Notes: a model not told the origin generated them from the letters alone. DNA of 64,000 nt from JALYNX01 sp963749415 (GCA_963749415.1 CAVVMG010000001.1:1984001-2048000); one strand, 5' to 3'; positions 8,499 through 16,866 are shown, counted from the first letter of the stretch. A program made the numbers and translations.

Positions 8499-9572
8499 CT
8501 ATGACGATCCTGGGGCGCCGGGCCCAATCCTCTTGTGAAACGGGGGTTTGGCGATCTTCGCCGGCACCCAACGGTCCCTGATCTCGATCCAGGCATCCTC
8601 AGCTCCCGAGATTGGGGGCGGGGACACGTAGGCCAGGGCCACCCCGATGCCGAGGATCGGGCTCAGGTTTCCCGAGGTCACCTCGCCCTCCCCGTTTTCG
8701 GTGCGCACGGCGTAGCCATGGCGGGGAATGCCCCGGTCCTGCAACACGAGCCCGATGAGAAGGCGGTCCACGCCCTCGGCCTCCTGAACGCGGAGGCTCT
8801 CCCGTCCCACGAACTCGTGGTCGAGATCCACCGCGAATCCGAGCCCAGCTTCATAGGGCGTCGTCGTCGCATCTATGTCCTGACCCCACAGGGGCAGGCC
8901 GGCTTCGAGGCGAAGGGTGTCCCGGGAGCCGAGGCCGCAGGGCACGACTCCCTGATCCATGAGCAGGGTCACGAGTTTTCGGGCGGCGGGCGGCTCGAGG
9001 CAGACCTCGCCTCCCTTCTCGCCGGTGTACCCGGTGCCGGCGAGAGCCACAATGCTGTCCTCCCATCGCAATTCCGCCACCGCGGAGCGGACCGGCCTGA
9101 CTCCGAGGGCTTGCTCGATAGCCTCCGGCGCCCGAGGCCCTTGGACCGCGAGGAGGACCGTGTCCTCACGGAGGTCTCGCGTCTCGCACCCGGGCTGTTT
9201 CGAAAAGAGCGACATCACTCGATCCTGGTTGGCCGCGTTGGGCATGACCCAGAACCGCTCGGGCTCCCACCACCAGACGATCAGGTCGTCGATGATCCCA
9301 CCCTCCTCGTTGAGGATCATCGTGTATTGCGTGCGCCCGGGCTCGACCCGATCGATCTCGTTGCAGAGCAATGTGCGAACCGCGTCGTGAGCGCCGGGGC
9401 CGGTGAGCTCGAATCGGCCGAGGTGACTCACGTCGAACCATCCGGCGTCGCTGCGCACCGCCTTGTGCTCGGCGATCACCGACTCATATGAGACGGGAAG
9501 CTCCCAATCGCCGAACTCGACGAAACGACCTCCGAGCTGGCGATGGAGGTCGTCGAGGGGCGATCGCTTCAT
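8499..9572 (-). CDS. gcvT: Aminomethyltransferase (glycine cleavage T protein)
   Basis: 357 residues, normal for GcvT. It takes the aminomethyl group from lipoylated H protein and gives methylene-tetrahydrofolate plus ammonia. Recognisable features are the N-terminal PLDDLHRQLGGRFVEFGDWELPV, SDAGWFDVSHLGRF, the NEEGGIIDDLIVW folate-site segment and GYTGEKGGEV. gcvH is 4.4 kb upstream on the same strand; gcvP is not in the window. It overlaps the preceding gene by 4 bp (ATGA). Confidence 0.9.
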   Translation of the reverse strand: MKRSPLDDLHRQLGGRFVEFGDWELPVSYESVIAEHKAVRSDAGWFDVSHLGRFELTGPGAHDAVRTLLCNEIDRVEPGRTQYTMILNEEGGIIDDLIVWWWEPERFWVMPNAANQDRVMSLFSKQPGCETRDLREDTVLLAVQGPRAPEAIEQALGVRPVRSAVAELRWEDSIVALAGTGYTGEKGGEVCLEPPAARKLVTLLMDQGVVPCGLGSRDTLRLEAGLPLWGQDIDATTTPYEAGLGFAVDLDHEFVGRESLRVQEAEGVDRLLIGLVLQDRGIPRHGYAVRTENGEGEVTSGNLSPILGIGVALAYVSPPPISGAEDAWIEIRDRWVPAKIAKPPFHKRIGPGAPGSS

Positions 9573-10006
9573 CCGGTGAGCCGCTGTCCCCGATCCTCGA
9601 GACGCACGATCTCGGGTCGACCGGGAATGCGGGTCGGTGCAATCACATCCTCGAGGTGGTCGGGCTCCTCGAGCCCGTATTTGACCACCAGGTTCAAGTA
9701 GTCCCTCTGATAGAAGACCTTGCAGTTGACCTCGGGATAGAGCTCTTTGAGATGGCGCACCTTGCGGTTCTTCTTGGTGACCAGCTTCTGGTTCATCGTC
9801 GTGATCTCGATGAAGAGGTCGTCGTCGGGGAGGTAGAAGTCGGGCGTGAAATACTGGGTGGCGTTGCCCTCCTTGTCCCAGGCGATGGGAAACGAGCGCT
9901 GCTCGTACTCCCAGGGAACCCCGTAGAAGTCGAGCAGGAGGGCGAATTGGCGCTCACTGTTGTGAGCAAACTCGGTCTCGAGAGCCGACGCTTTCTCGGT
10001 GGTCAA
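9569..10006 (-). CDS. PD-(D/E)XK nuclease-like protein of unknown function
   Basis: 145 residues from TTG 10006, which overlaps the merR stop as TTGA. The pattern is that of a small restriction-endonuclease-like fold: an N-terminal helix with Glu18 in NSERQFALLLDFYG, a strand VPWEYEQRSF, then TPDFYLPDDDLFIEITT with Asp56 and Glu67. The usual ExK lysine is replaced by Thr69, with lysines following at 74 and 78-79, so activity is uncertain. It sits between gcvT and a MerR gene with 4-bp overlaps on both sides, so it is part of that operon. It could be a nuclease or a nucleic-acid-binding relic of one; no partner methylase or toxin is present. Confidence 0.6.
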   Translation of the reverse strand: MTTEKASALETEFAHNSERQFALLLDFYGVPWEYEQRSFPIAWDKEGNATQYFTPDFYLPDDDLFIEITTMNQKLVTKKNRKVRHLKELYPEVNCKVFYQRDYLNLVVKYGLEEPDHLEDVIAPTRIPGRPEIVRLEDRGQRLTG

Positions 10007-10470
10007 GTGGCTCCTGCTTCGACGACTCCAGCCAGGTCGGGCTCCGGGTACAGCCGATGGATGGCCCCCTCGACTTCATCCTGAACCGGCCCGATCGCGA
10101 TCCCGAAGACTCCCTGTCCCCTCCGGAACACGTCCACCAGCTCCTCCTCGGAGTGCGCGGCGTAGATGGTTTGCCCGTCGCTGAGCAGGGTCACATCGGC
10201 CAGTGGGCGATCGGACTCCAGCTGCTCACCGAGGATCTCGACGGCGGAGCGAATCTTCTTCAGACTCATGCCGGCGTCGAGGAGGCGTTTGATCACCTTG
10301 AGCTGGACCACATCCGAGAACGAGTAGCGGCGCTGCGACCCCGATCCCGTCGCCTGCTGCAACGACGGCTTGATCAGGTTGGTGCGTGCCCAATAGTCCA
10401 GTTGCCGGTACGTTATCCCGACCAGCTTGCAGACTTGTGGGGCGCGGTAGCCTTCCCGCTCCTGAGTCAT
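10003..10470 (-). CDS. MerR family regulator (Rv1830-like)
   Basis: 155 residues. The N-terminal winged helix reads YRAPQVCKLVGITYRQLDYWARTNLIKPS with the RRYSFSDVVQLKVIKRLLDAGMSLKKIR wing and helix. The C-terminal 70 residues contain no cysteine metal site, so this is not a metal or redox MerR. Its place beside DUF151, a second MerR, garA and gcvH matches the conserved actinobacterial set Rv1826-Rv1830. GGAGG lies five bases before the ATG. A perfect palindrome and a promoter lie directly upstream, which suggests autoregulation. Confidence 0.82.
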   Translation of the reverse strand: MTQEREGYRAPQVCKLVGITYRQLDYWARTNLIKPSLQQATGSGSQRRYSFSDVVQLKVIKRLLDAGMSLKKIRSAVEILGEQLESDRPLADVTLLSDGQTIYAAHSEEELVDVFRRGQGVFGIAIGPVQDEVEGAIHRLYPEPDLAGVVEAGAT

Positions 10471-10481
10471 CGGTCCTCCAG

Positions 10482-10497
10482 GTTACATGCGTGTAAC
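10482..10497 (-). promoter_or_regulatory. Palindromic operator before merR
   Basis: GTTACATGCGTGTAAC, with perfect 6-bp arms and a 4-bp centre, ends 11 bp before the merR ATG and lies in the predicted 5' leader. Dyads of this kind are usual MerR-type binding sites, so autoregulation is the simplest reading. Confidence 0.5.
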
Positions 10498-10511
10498 TCT
10501 GCGTCATCTGC

Positions 10512-10541
10512 AAGCTACCCCTGCCGGGACCGCGATGTCAA
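10512..10541 (-). promoter_or_regulatory. Promoter for merR operon
   Basis: On the minus strand TTGACA (10541-10536) is followed after 18 bp by TAGCTT (10517-10512). The -35 is perfect and the -10 fits TAnnnT. Transcription would start near 10505 and read merR, the nuclease-like gene, gcvT and the PNPOx-fold gene. Confidence 0.55.
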
Positions 10542-10572
10542 CGTAATCTGTGGATAACTAGTGGCCGGTCGC

Positions 10573-11085
10573 TCAGTCGCCGGGCTCGCCACCGAGGAAG
10601 TCCTCCACGGTGACCTCCTCCAGGAATTCCCGGAAGCGGGCCACTTCGTCTTCCTCGTCGGCCTCCTCTTCGAAAAGGACACCTGCATCCTCGAGGACCC
10701 CGGGGAGCGCGAACACCGGGGTGCCGGTGCGTACCGCGAGCGCGATGGCATCCGACGGCCTGCTCGAGACGTGCACCTCGCGGCCCGAGATGTCGAGTGA
10801 GAGGTCGGCGTAGAAGACCGAGTCACGCATCTCGGTGATCACTACCCGGACCGCCGCGGCACCGACGGCGTCGATGACACTTTGCATCAGATCATGGGTG
10901 AGGGGGCGGGGCGGGCTAACCCCTTCCAGAGCCGTGGCAATGGCCGTTGCTTCCGATCCCCCGATCCAGATCGGGAGGTAGCGATTCCCCTCCTGTTCCC
11001 TGAGCAGCACTATCGGCTGGTTGGAGGGCAGCTCGACCCGGACTCCCACGACTTCCATCGCGATGGGCGATCCGTTTTCCGGCAT
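10573..11085 (-). CDS. Bifunctional nuclease family protein (DUF151)
   Basis: 170 residues. The segments VGVRVELPSNQPIVLLREQEGNRYLPIWIGGSEA, HDLM and SSRPSDAIALAVRTGTPVFA are signatures of the DUF151 / bifunctional-nuclease domain, named from a plant homologue with RNase and DNase activity. Its role in bacteria is unsettled. The C-terminal 30 residues are strongly acidic. It matches Rv1829 by context between the two MerR genes. ATG 11085 is preferred over GTG 11088 because TAACCT lies six bases before it (leaderless). Confidence 0.83.
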   Translation of the reverse strand: MPENGSPIAMEVVGVRVELPSNQPIVLLREQEGNRYLPIWIGGSEATAIATALEGVSPPRPLTHDLMQSVIDAVGAAAVRVVITEMRDSVFYADLSLDISGREVHVSSRPSDAIALAVRTGTPVFALPGVLEDAGVLFEEEADEEDEVARFREFLEEVTVEDFLGGEPGD

Positions 11086-11091
11086 CACGCG

Positions 11092-11097
11092 AGGTTA
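11092..11097 (-). promoter_or_regulatory. Putative -10 for leaderless DUF151 gene
   Basis: TAACCT on the minus strand lies six bases before ATG 11085 and no Shine-Dalgarno is present, so the start probably lies at the transcript 5' end. Confidence 0.4.
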
Positions 11098-11120
11098 TCA
11101 CCGGGCTTGATTTTCCGGCC

Positions 11121-11690
11121 CTAGGACGGCATGACCTCGAACAAGACCTTCGGGTCGTTGACGAACGCTTCCATGTCGAGCACCGCCCAGATGGAGCGCA
11201 AGTTCCGGTAGTAGCCCTGCCAGTCGAGCCCGTAGCCCACGAGGTACTCATCCCCCACCTCAAACCCCCGGTATTCGATGGGGACATCGGTGACCCTTCT
11301 TCGGGTCTTGTCGATGAGCGAAGCCGTTGCCACCGACCGGGCACCACGGTCGAGCATCGTCTTGCGCAGGACGGAGAGGGTGAGCCCGGTATCGGTTATG
11401 TCCTCGATGATCACCACTTCCCGATCGAGGACCGGGGTCCAAAGGTCCATGGCGATCCCGATCCGACCCCCTTCCCCGAAGCGGTTGAGGACCAGGAAGT
11501 CGATCTCGGAGGCGATTTCGACGCGGCGGGTGAGATCGGCGGCGAAGGGCACCGAGCCCAACATGACGACGACGAACAGGGGCTGGCGGTCGGCGTAGTC
11601 GGCGCCGATTGCCTCCCCCAACTCGGCCACCCGTGACTGGATCTCGGCCTCGGGTATGGCCTCCACGGCAGGAAGAGCAGTCGCGGTCAT
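11121..11690 (-). CDS. hpt: Hypoxanthine phosphoribosyltransferase
   Basis: 189 residues. It converts hypoxanthine or guanine and PRPP to IMP or GMP. The PRPP loop VVIIEDITDTGLTL, the LGSVPFAADLTRRV segment with the PPi loop, and the base-side VGYGLDWQGYYRNL segment with the metal-binding Asp identify it clearly. The ATG overlaps the preceding carboxypeptidase stop by 4 bp. Together with add it forms a purine salvage route (adenosine to inosine; hypoxanthine to IMP). Confidence 0.9.
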   Translation of the reverse strand: MTATALPAVEAIPEAEIQSRVAELGEAIGADYADRQPLFVVVMLGSVPFAADLTRRVEIASEIDFLVLNRFGEGGRIGIAMDLWTPVLDREVVIIEDITDTGLTLSVLRKTMLDRGARSVATASLIDKTRRRVTDVPIEYRGFEVGDEYLVGYGLDWQGYYRNLRSIWAVLDMEAFVNDPKVLFEVMPS

Positions 11691-12811
11691 TCCCCGATTG
11701 CTCGGTGGACCCAATAGAGGAGGGCTTCGCCGATCGAGGTCCCTGCTCCCTGCGGCCCCCGGCTCACTTCGATGATTGGCGCCGGCTCGGGCTGCGGGAG
11801 CTCGACCAGTGGCGCCGGATGCTCCAGCATCAGCCCCTGCCCGGCCAGGTGGATGTAGGTCTCGACCTGTCCCGCGGTCACCATGTGGTCAGGCTCCACC
11901 CGGGCCATGGAGGCCTTGTAATCGGTCTTCGTGATCGCGTCCCCGTAGAAACCCAGGTCTTTGAATCCGTAGTCGAGCAGAGCGCTGGCGTCGGCGAAAT
12001 GACCGAAGTTCTCCGGAGAGCCGAGCACCACCGCATACAGCCGCCGGCTTTCGCGCTCGGCGGCCCCAACGAAGGTGAACAGGGCACGAGGGGTCAGCCC
12101 GGTCTTCACACCGAGCATCCCCTCGTAAGAGGAGAGCATCAGATTGGTGCTGATGCCGACCCGGGCGTTGCCCTCGGGGTCGTCGGGGAGGACCATGGCC
12201 CGGGCTCTGACCACCTCGACGAAAAAGGGGTTCGCCATGGCCAGCCGGGCGAGGGTGAGGAGGTCCCGGGCGCTCGAGTAGTGGCCTGCGGCGTCCATCC
12301 CGTGGGGGTTGGCGAAGGAGGTGTTCTCCAAGCCGAGCTCTTGCGCCCTGCTGTTCATCATGTCGACGAAGGCAGGAACACTCCCTGCGATGTGCTCGGC
12401 CAGAGCCGAAGCGGCGTCGTTGGCGGAACGAACCATCAACGCCCGGAACAGGGCGCCGACCGTGAACTGCTCACCTGCGACCAGCCCAATCTCCTGGCCC
12501 CCGGTTTGAGCTGCCTCCTCGGAAACCGTGACGACCTCGTCGAGATCGGCGTTCTCCAGGACCAGCAACCCGGTCATGATCTTCGTCGTAGACGCAATCG
12601 ATCTCGGCTCGTCCGCGGCCCAGGAGGCGAGGACGGTGTCGATCGACTCGTCGTAGAGGATCCACGCCGGAGCCGTGACCGAGGGCGGGCCCGACTCGGG
12701 GAAGGTCTCGAACACCGGTGCTGGATAGGAGAAAGGGGCGGCGCCCAATGGAAGGGCGAGCAGGAAGGAGAGCACCACGAGCGGTGCGAGCAGACGGGCC
12801 GTTCTGATCAT
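11687..12811 (-). CDS. D-alanyl-D-alanine carboxypeptidase (peptidase S11)
   Basis: 374 residues. A signal peptide is followed by the low-molecular-weight PBP motifs: SxxK as STTK within SIASTTKIMTG, SxN as SAN in VRSANDAASAL, and KTG in GVKTGLTPRAL. It trims the terminal D-Ala from peptidoglycan stem peptides outside the membrane. The usual C-terminal amphipathic anchor is not obvious; the last 40 residues are proline-rich and then a short helix. It overlaps both neighbours by 4 bp (the upstream MerR gene and downstream hpt), so wall maturation and purine salvage genes are one unit here. Confidence 0.88.
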   Translation of the reverse strand: MIRTARLLAPLVVLSFLLALPLGAAPFSYPAPVFETFPESGPPSVTAPAWILYDESIDTVLASWAADEPRSIASTTKIMTGLLVLENADLDEVVTVSEEAAQTGGQEIGLVAGEQFTVGALFRALMVRSANDAASALAEHIAGSVPAFVDMMNSRAQELGLENTSFANPHGMDAAGHYSSARDLLTLARLAMANPFFVEVVRARAMVLPDDPEGNARVGISTNLMLSSYEGMLGVKTGLTPRALFTFVGAAERESRRLYAVVLGSPENFGHFADASALLDYGFKDLGFYGDAITKTDYKASMARVEPDHMVTAGQVETYIHLAGQGLMLEHPAPLVELPQPEPAPIIEVSRGPQGAGTSIGEALLYWVHRAIGE

Positions 12812-13488
12812 TGGATGATCTGCTGCTTCAACTCTCCCTCGAGCATCGCCCGGTGCATCGACTGCACCGAGCCGGCACTCAGCTCGAGAAGGTCACGGGC
12901 CCTGGCCCGGGCTTCGGCATTGTTGGCCCTCATCAAGGGTGCGGTGAGCTGACGAAGCAGATCGGCCTCCCGGTCGACCGACAGCCGGATCGCCCGAAGA
13001 TGCCTGGGCTCCAGGCCTTGGTCCATGAGCCGCTTCGCCTCGAGCCCGACCACCCCGGCCTCTGTGGGGAAGACGTCCGAGTCGGGGATCGAGTGGATCA
13101 CACCCGCGGCCTGCAGCTCATCGAGCTGCCCGCTGCTCAGGCCCGAGCGCTTGAGAAGGTCCTCCCGGCTGAGGGGTGCGCCCCGCTCCCCTTCGAGACT
13201 TGGCTCCGGCTGGAGAAACGTTGCGCCGCCCTCCTCGCCGCGCTCCCAGAGCGTCAACTTGGACTTGATCACCTTGAGGGGGAGGAAATGATCCCTTTGC
13301 TGTTGCAGGATGAACCGGAGTCGAGCCAGGTCCTCGGCGTCGAAGAGCCGGTACCCGCTGTCGGAGCGACCGGGGTCGATCAGCCCCTGAGACTCGAGGA
13401 ACCGGATCTTGGACACCGAGACGTCGGGGAAGTCGTCTCGAAGCAGGTTGATCACCTCGCCGATGCTCATGTCCGTCTGATCAGGCAT
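12808..13488 (-). CDS. MerR family regulator (Rv1828-like)
   Basis: 226 residues. The winged-helix start MSIGEVINLLRDDFPDVSVSKIRFLESQGL, RSDSGYRLFDAEDLARLRFIL, and the HFLPLKVIKSKL helix match the Rv1828 type of MerR proteins, which sense no metal. A long C-terminal ligand-like domain follows. ATG 13488 overlaps garA by 8 bp; an internal ATG at 13470 is the alternative start. Conserved pairing with garA suggests linked control of central metabolism or growth. Confidence 0.83.
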   Translation of the reverse strand: MPDQTDMSIGEVINLLRDDFPDVSVSKIRFLESQGLIDPGRSDSGYRLFDAEDLARLRFILQQQRDHFLPLKVIKSKLTLWERGEEGGATFLQPEPSLEGERGAPLSREDLLKRSGLSSGQLDELQAAGVIHSIPDSDVFPTEAGVVGLEAKRLMDQGLEPRHLRAIRLSVDREADLLRQLTAPLMRANNAEARARARDLLELSAGSVQSMHRAMLEGELKQQIIQ

Positions 13489-13921
13489 CGCCGTGTGCGA
13501 CCAGGAAATGGAAGCGGCCCACGAGCACCTCGTCCCCTGCCCTGAGCTGAGCCTCGTCGACGCGGGCGTCGTTCACGTAGGTCCCGTTGGTCGAGCCGCT
13601 GTCCTCGACCATCAGCCTGCCCTCCTCCAGCACGAAGCGGCAGTGCTGGCGGGAGACGGTGACGTCGTTGAGGAAGATGTCGCTCTCCGGATGCCGCCCC
13701 ACCGTCGTGTTCCCCTGGGGAAGGACATAGCTCATCCCGGTCTGCGGGCCACGTTCGATGACGAGGGCGAATCCGGTGAATCCCTCGATGTTCCCTGCTT
13801 CTTCACGGGTCAGGGGGTGGCCGGCGCGCTCCTGGATCGGGACATAGACCACCGTAGGATCGCTCTCGACCTCAACATGAGGTTCGGGCTGATCCGGGCC
13901 TGGCCCTTTCTCCTCGGTCAT
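13481..13921 (-). CDS. garA: FHA domain protein, GarA-type
   Basis: 146 residues. The C-terminal 100 residues form an FHA domain with the phosphothreonine-binding residues in GRHPESDIF, SRQHCRF and STNGTYVN. The N-terminal tail contains a single candidate phosphothreonine (Thr23, in ESDPTVVY) where mycobacterial GarA has a double-Thr ETTS motif. GarA in its unphosphorylated form binds and regulates 2-oxoglutarate dehydrogenase and glutamate dehydrogenase, and phosphorylation by Ser/Thr kinases shuts it by self-binding; the same is inferred here. ATG 13921 is chosen because TATCAT sits eight bases upstream; GTG 13963 is the alternative. Confidence 0.88.
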   Translation of the reverse strand: MTEEKGPGPDQPEPHVEVESDPTVVYVPIQERAGHPLTREEAGNIEGFTGFALVIERGPQTGMSYVLPQGNTTVGRHPESDIFLNDVTVSRQHCRFVLEEGRLMVEDSGSTNGTYVNDARVDEAQLRAGDEVLVGRFHFLVAHGDA

Positions 13922-13929
13922 GAGGTGAG

Positions 13930-13935
13930 ATGATA
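13930..13935 (-). promoter_or_regulatory. Putative -10 for leaderless garA
   Basis: TATCAT on the minus strand, five of six matches to TATAAT, lies eight bases before the garA ATG, which has no Shine-Dalgarno sequence. No clear -35 is seen. Confidence 0.45.
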
Positions 13936-13966
13936 GGGAGCGCCCGGAACTGAGCCGGGTCACGCC

Positions 13967-14347
13967 TCACTCGGTCAAGTCGCGATAGGCCGCGGCATCG
14001 AGGAGGCCGGAGGTGTCGAGATCGCCGTCGATGCGGATCTCGGCGAACCAGCCCTCGTCATATGGGCTGGAGTTGACCCGATCCGGGCTCCCTGTCAGCT
14101 CCGTATTGACCGCCACCACCTCTCCGGCGAATGGCGCGTACACCTCTCCGACGGATTTGGTGCTTTCCACCTCGACCAGGATGTCGTCCTTGCTCACCGT
14201 CGCGCCGACTTCGGGAAGCTCGACGAAAACCACGTCACCAAGCTGGTCCTGGGCATAGTCGGTGATCCCGATCCGCACGACTGAGTCGCCCTTCTGGCGA
14301 ATCCATTCGTGCTCCTCTGTGTAGAGAAGATCATCGGGTACCTGCAT
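13967..14347 (-). CDS. gcvH: Glycine cleavage system H protein
   Basis: 126 residues, the family length. It carries the lipoyl arm that shuttles the methylamine group between GcvP, GcvT and GcvL. The lipoylation site is the Lys in VEVESTKSVGEVYAPF. The downstream NTELTGSPDRVNSSPYDEGWF segment is also typical. The start is firm: GGAGGAGG lies seven bases before ATG, and the ATG overlaps the pgsA stop by one base. Confidence 0.94.
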   Translation of the reverse strand: MQVPDDLLYTEEHEWIRQKGDSVVRIGITDYAQDQLGDVVFVELPEVGATVSKDDILVEVESTKSVGEVYAPFAGEVVAVNTELTGSPDRVNSSPYDEGWFAEIRIDGDLDTSGLLDAAAYRDLTE

Positions 14348-14943
14348 CAAACCTCCTCCGGGCCGGTGGGCGACTCTAACGCCGCGAGCCGGCGCCGGAC
14401 ATCGCCCACATACAGAAACGCCGTATACCAATAGAGGGCGAGGCCGATCGTCCCTCCGATCCAGGCGCCGGGCCGCATGAACCACTCCATGAAGCCGGCC
14501 TCGGCGAGGTAGAAGGCGGGTATCGCCCCGTAGAGCAGGAAGGTCGCGAGCTTTCCCAGGTAGCGGACCTCGATCTGGCCACCTCCCCTGGCTGCGAGGT
14601 AGGCCGCCATCCCTCCCACGAAGACTTCCCTGACTATCAGGAGCCAGCCGAACACCGGGGGCAGGGCGCCCACGTAGAGGCCGCCGATGATCGCCGAAGC
14701 GATCAGCAGCCGGTCGGCGATCGGATCCAGGGCCTTTCCCAACGCGCTCACCTGGTTGAGGCGGCGGGCCAGGTAGCCGTCGATCCAGTCGGTCCAGCCG
14801 ATCGCGAACATCAGCCAGGCGGCCAGGGCGAGGTTGTCATCGACGAGCAGGACCCACCAGAAGAGGGGGACACCGAGGAGTCGGAGGAACGTGACCAGGT
14901 TGGGGATGGTCAGGACCCGGTTGGTGGTGACGGCCTCGCTCAC
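14347..14943 (-). CDS. pgsA: CDP-alcohol phosphatidyltransferase (PgsA type)
   Basis: 198 residues with several membrane segments. The CDP-alcohol phosphatidyltransferase motif D-G-x2-A-R-x8-G-x3-D-x3-D is complete in DWIDGYLARRLNQVSALGKALDPIADR (shown here in two parts: DGYLARR and GKALDPIAD). It moves a phosphatidyl group from CDP-diacylglycerol to an alcohol, most likely glycerol-3-phosphate, for phosphatidylglycerol or cardiolipin synthesis. The position next to gcvH matches pgsA2 (Rv1822) in mycobacteria, so the exact acceptor is not certain. Confidence 0.85.
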   Translation of the reverse strand: MSEAVTTNRVLTIPNLVTFLRLLGVPLFWWVLLVDDNLALAAWLMFAIGWTDWIDGYLARRLNQVSALGKALDPIADRLLIASAIIGGLYVGALPPVFGWLLIVREVFVGGMAAYLAARGGGQIEVRYLGKLATFLLYGAIPAFYLAEAGFMEWFMRPGAWIGGTIGLALYWYTAFLYVGDVRRRLAALESPTGPEEV

Positions 14944-14973
14944 CGGGCGCAGGCTATATACCGGACCCCGATC

Positions 14974-16785
14974 TCAACCATCCGGACGAACGTCGACCAG
15001 GCCGCCGAGCCGCCCCTGGATCCCACCCAAAACCGGCCCCAGCTCGAAGTCGACCCGGTCCGAGCGGTAGGCCTCGGTGATCTCGGGGTGATACAGGACC
15101 AGATAGGGAAGGTCCTTTGCCAGAACTTGCTCCATCTTCCACAGGGCATCCCTGGCGGCCGCCGAATCCGTTGCCCGCTCATAATCGGCGAGCCGGGCCG
15201 CGAACTCCTCGCTCGAATACCCGGTGGTGTTCGACGGGGCGCCGGGGGCAAAGAACCACCGGTAATAGGCGGGCAGTGACGGATTCCCCAGGGTCCACCC
15301 CAACAGGTACATGTCGTAGTGCAGAGAGCCATCGGCGCCCGGGGTGAATGCCAGGTCGACGACGGTGTCGAAATCGGTTACCACCGGGCGAACATCGAAT
15401 CCCAGGCTCTCCAGGACCTGCTCGATTCGGGCCGCGTATTCCGGCCGATCGGGGTCATATTCCTCTCCCGGGGTCAGGATGGTGAGCGGAGCAGGCGCCT
15501 GCCCTCCGATTGCAAGGCCCTGCCCGGGCACCAGATCGCCTTCGGCGACATGAGGCTCCCGGGCCCAGGTGTACCCGGCGCTTCGCAACATGGCGAGGGC
15601 GCCCTCGAACCGCCGGTCGATGTCTCCTCCAAAGTCGGAGGCGATCTGGCTCGCCAGTTCCTCGTCGAACCAGGCCTCATTCGCCGGGGAGAGAACGGTG
15701 TATGCCGCCTCCGAGCCGGGTGCGACATTGGCGCTGGCTTGCTCCCGGTCGAGGAGCAGCGCCAGAGCCTGGCGAAATCCGGGGGCCGCCATCGGCTGGC
15801 GCTCCAGGTTGAACCCGAGGTAGCGGATCGCGTTGGCGGGGCTCTCACTGAGCGCCACCTCCTCGACCGCATCCAGCGACTCCAGACTCTCGGCAGTGAG
15901 CCCGCGCGGGCTGAGAATGGTGTCGAGAATGCCCGCGGCCAGGTCCGCAACAGCATGGGCCTCGTCGGGATAGACGGTATATGCGACCTGGTCGACCGCT
16001 ACTCCCGGATAGCCGGGATTGGCTACGGCCTCGATCGAATCCGCTCCGAATTCGACGATCTGCAGCGGGCCGCCGCTCAGGTCACCCTCCCCACCCAGTG
16101 CATAGAGAGCGTCGCCAGAGTCGATGGATGCGATGACGGGGGCCCAGGCATGAGAAGGCATGATCGGGGCCAAGCCGACACCGTATGGCCAGACGGCGAG
16201 ACTGGGCCTGCTGTCGAACTCGATCCGAAGCGAAGTCGGGGAGTCGGCGACGATGTCCCGCACCGCCGCCGGGAACCCTTCGGACCATCCCCCACTCAGC
16301 CGGAGGCGTCGCACCGTGTCGAATGTGAAGACGACATCTCGAGCCGTCACCGGCGTGCCGTCACTCCAATGATGGTCGGTCCCCAGTTCGACCCGCACCC
16401 GCCAGCCGTTCTCGTCCCAGGTCGGAGTGACCGGAGCGGTAATCGCGAGCTCGCCCGCCAGAGCTGCGCCCTCTGCATCGAGGGCGTAGATCGCGGGTTT
16501 GGTCGGGCCCAGGACATAGGCGTTCCACACCGATGGGTCGTCGCCGACGTAGGCCCAGAAGTTGTCCGTGGTCGGGGCGGAGAGCAGCCCAACCCGATAT
16601 TCGAAGACCTCGGGCGAAGACGATGCGACCGGAACACTGGCGACGGGCTGGCGGGTAGACGATCCCGTCGTGGCGTCGAGCTCGACCGATTGCGGATCCC
16701 CGCCGCCGGTCTGTGCCAGCGCGGCGACAGCGATGGCGACGAGCACGACGCTCGCTCCAATCGCTCTCAGGGTCTTGTCCGCCAT
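14974..16785 (-). CDS. ABC transporter substrate-binding protein, family 5
   Basis: 603 residues from ATG 16785, with GGGAGGTG directly upstream; the frame runs open further but into the tRNA region. A signal peptide without a lipobox (SVVLVAIAVAALAQ) is followed by the oligopeptide/nickel-binding fold: WSDGTPVTARDVVFTFD, a VADSPTSLRIEF strand and an LGWTLGNPSLPAYYRWFF segment close to the C-terminus. It would bind a peptide or similar ligand outside the membrane. No permease or ATPase genes are adjacent, so the partner transporter is elsewhere or absent. Confidence 0.85.
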   Translation of the reverse strand: MADKTLRAIGASVVLVAIAVAALAQTGGGDPQSVELDATTGSSTRQPVASVPVASSSPEVFEYRVGLLSAPTTDNFWAYVGDDPSVWNAYVLGPTKPAIYALDAEGAALAGELAITAPVTPTWDENGWRVRVELGTDHHWSDGTPVTARDVVFTFDTVRRLRLSGGWSEGFPAAVRDIVADSPTSLRIEFDSRPSLAVWPYGVGLAPIMPSHAWAPVIASIDSGDALYALGGEGDLSGGPLQIVEFGADSIEAVANPGYPGVAVDQVAYTVYPDEAHAVADLAAGILDTILSPRGLTAESLESLDAVEEVALSESPANAIRYLGFNLERQPMAAPGFRQALALLLDREQASANVAPGSEAAYTVLSPANEAWFDEELASQIASDFGGDIDRRFEGALAMLRSAGYTWAREPHVAEGDLVPGQGLAIGGQAPAPLTILTPGEEYDPDRPEYAARIEQVLESLGFDVRPVVTDFDTVVDLAFTPGADGSLHYDMYLLGWTLGNPSLPAYYRWFFAPGAPSNTTGYSSEEFAARLADYERATDSAAARDALWKMEQVLAKDLPYLVLYHPEITEAYRSDRVDFELGPVLGGIQGRLGGLVDVRPDG

Positions 16786-16866
16786 CGACACCTCCCGATA
16801 GAGAATCGGCAGGCGTCGCGCGTGGCTTGATGAATGTTCGCGACCGGCGATTACCATGCCCGTTTC

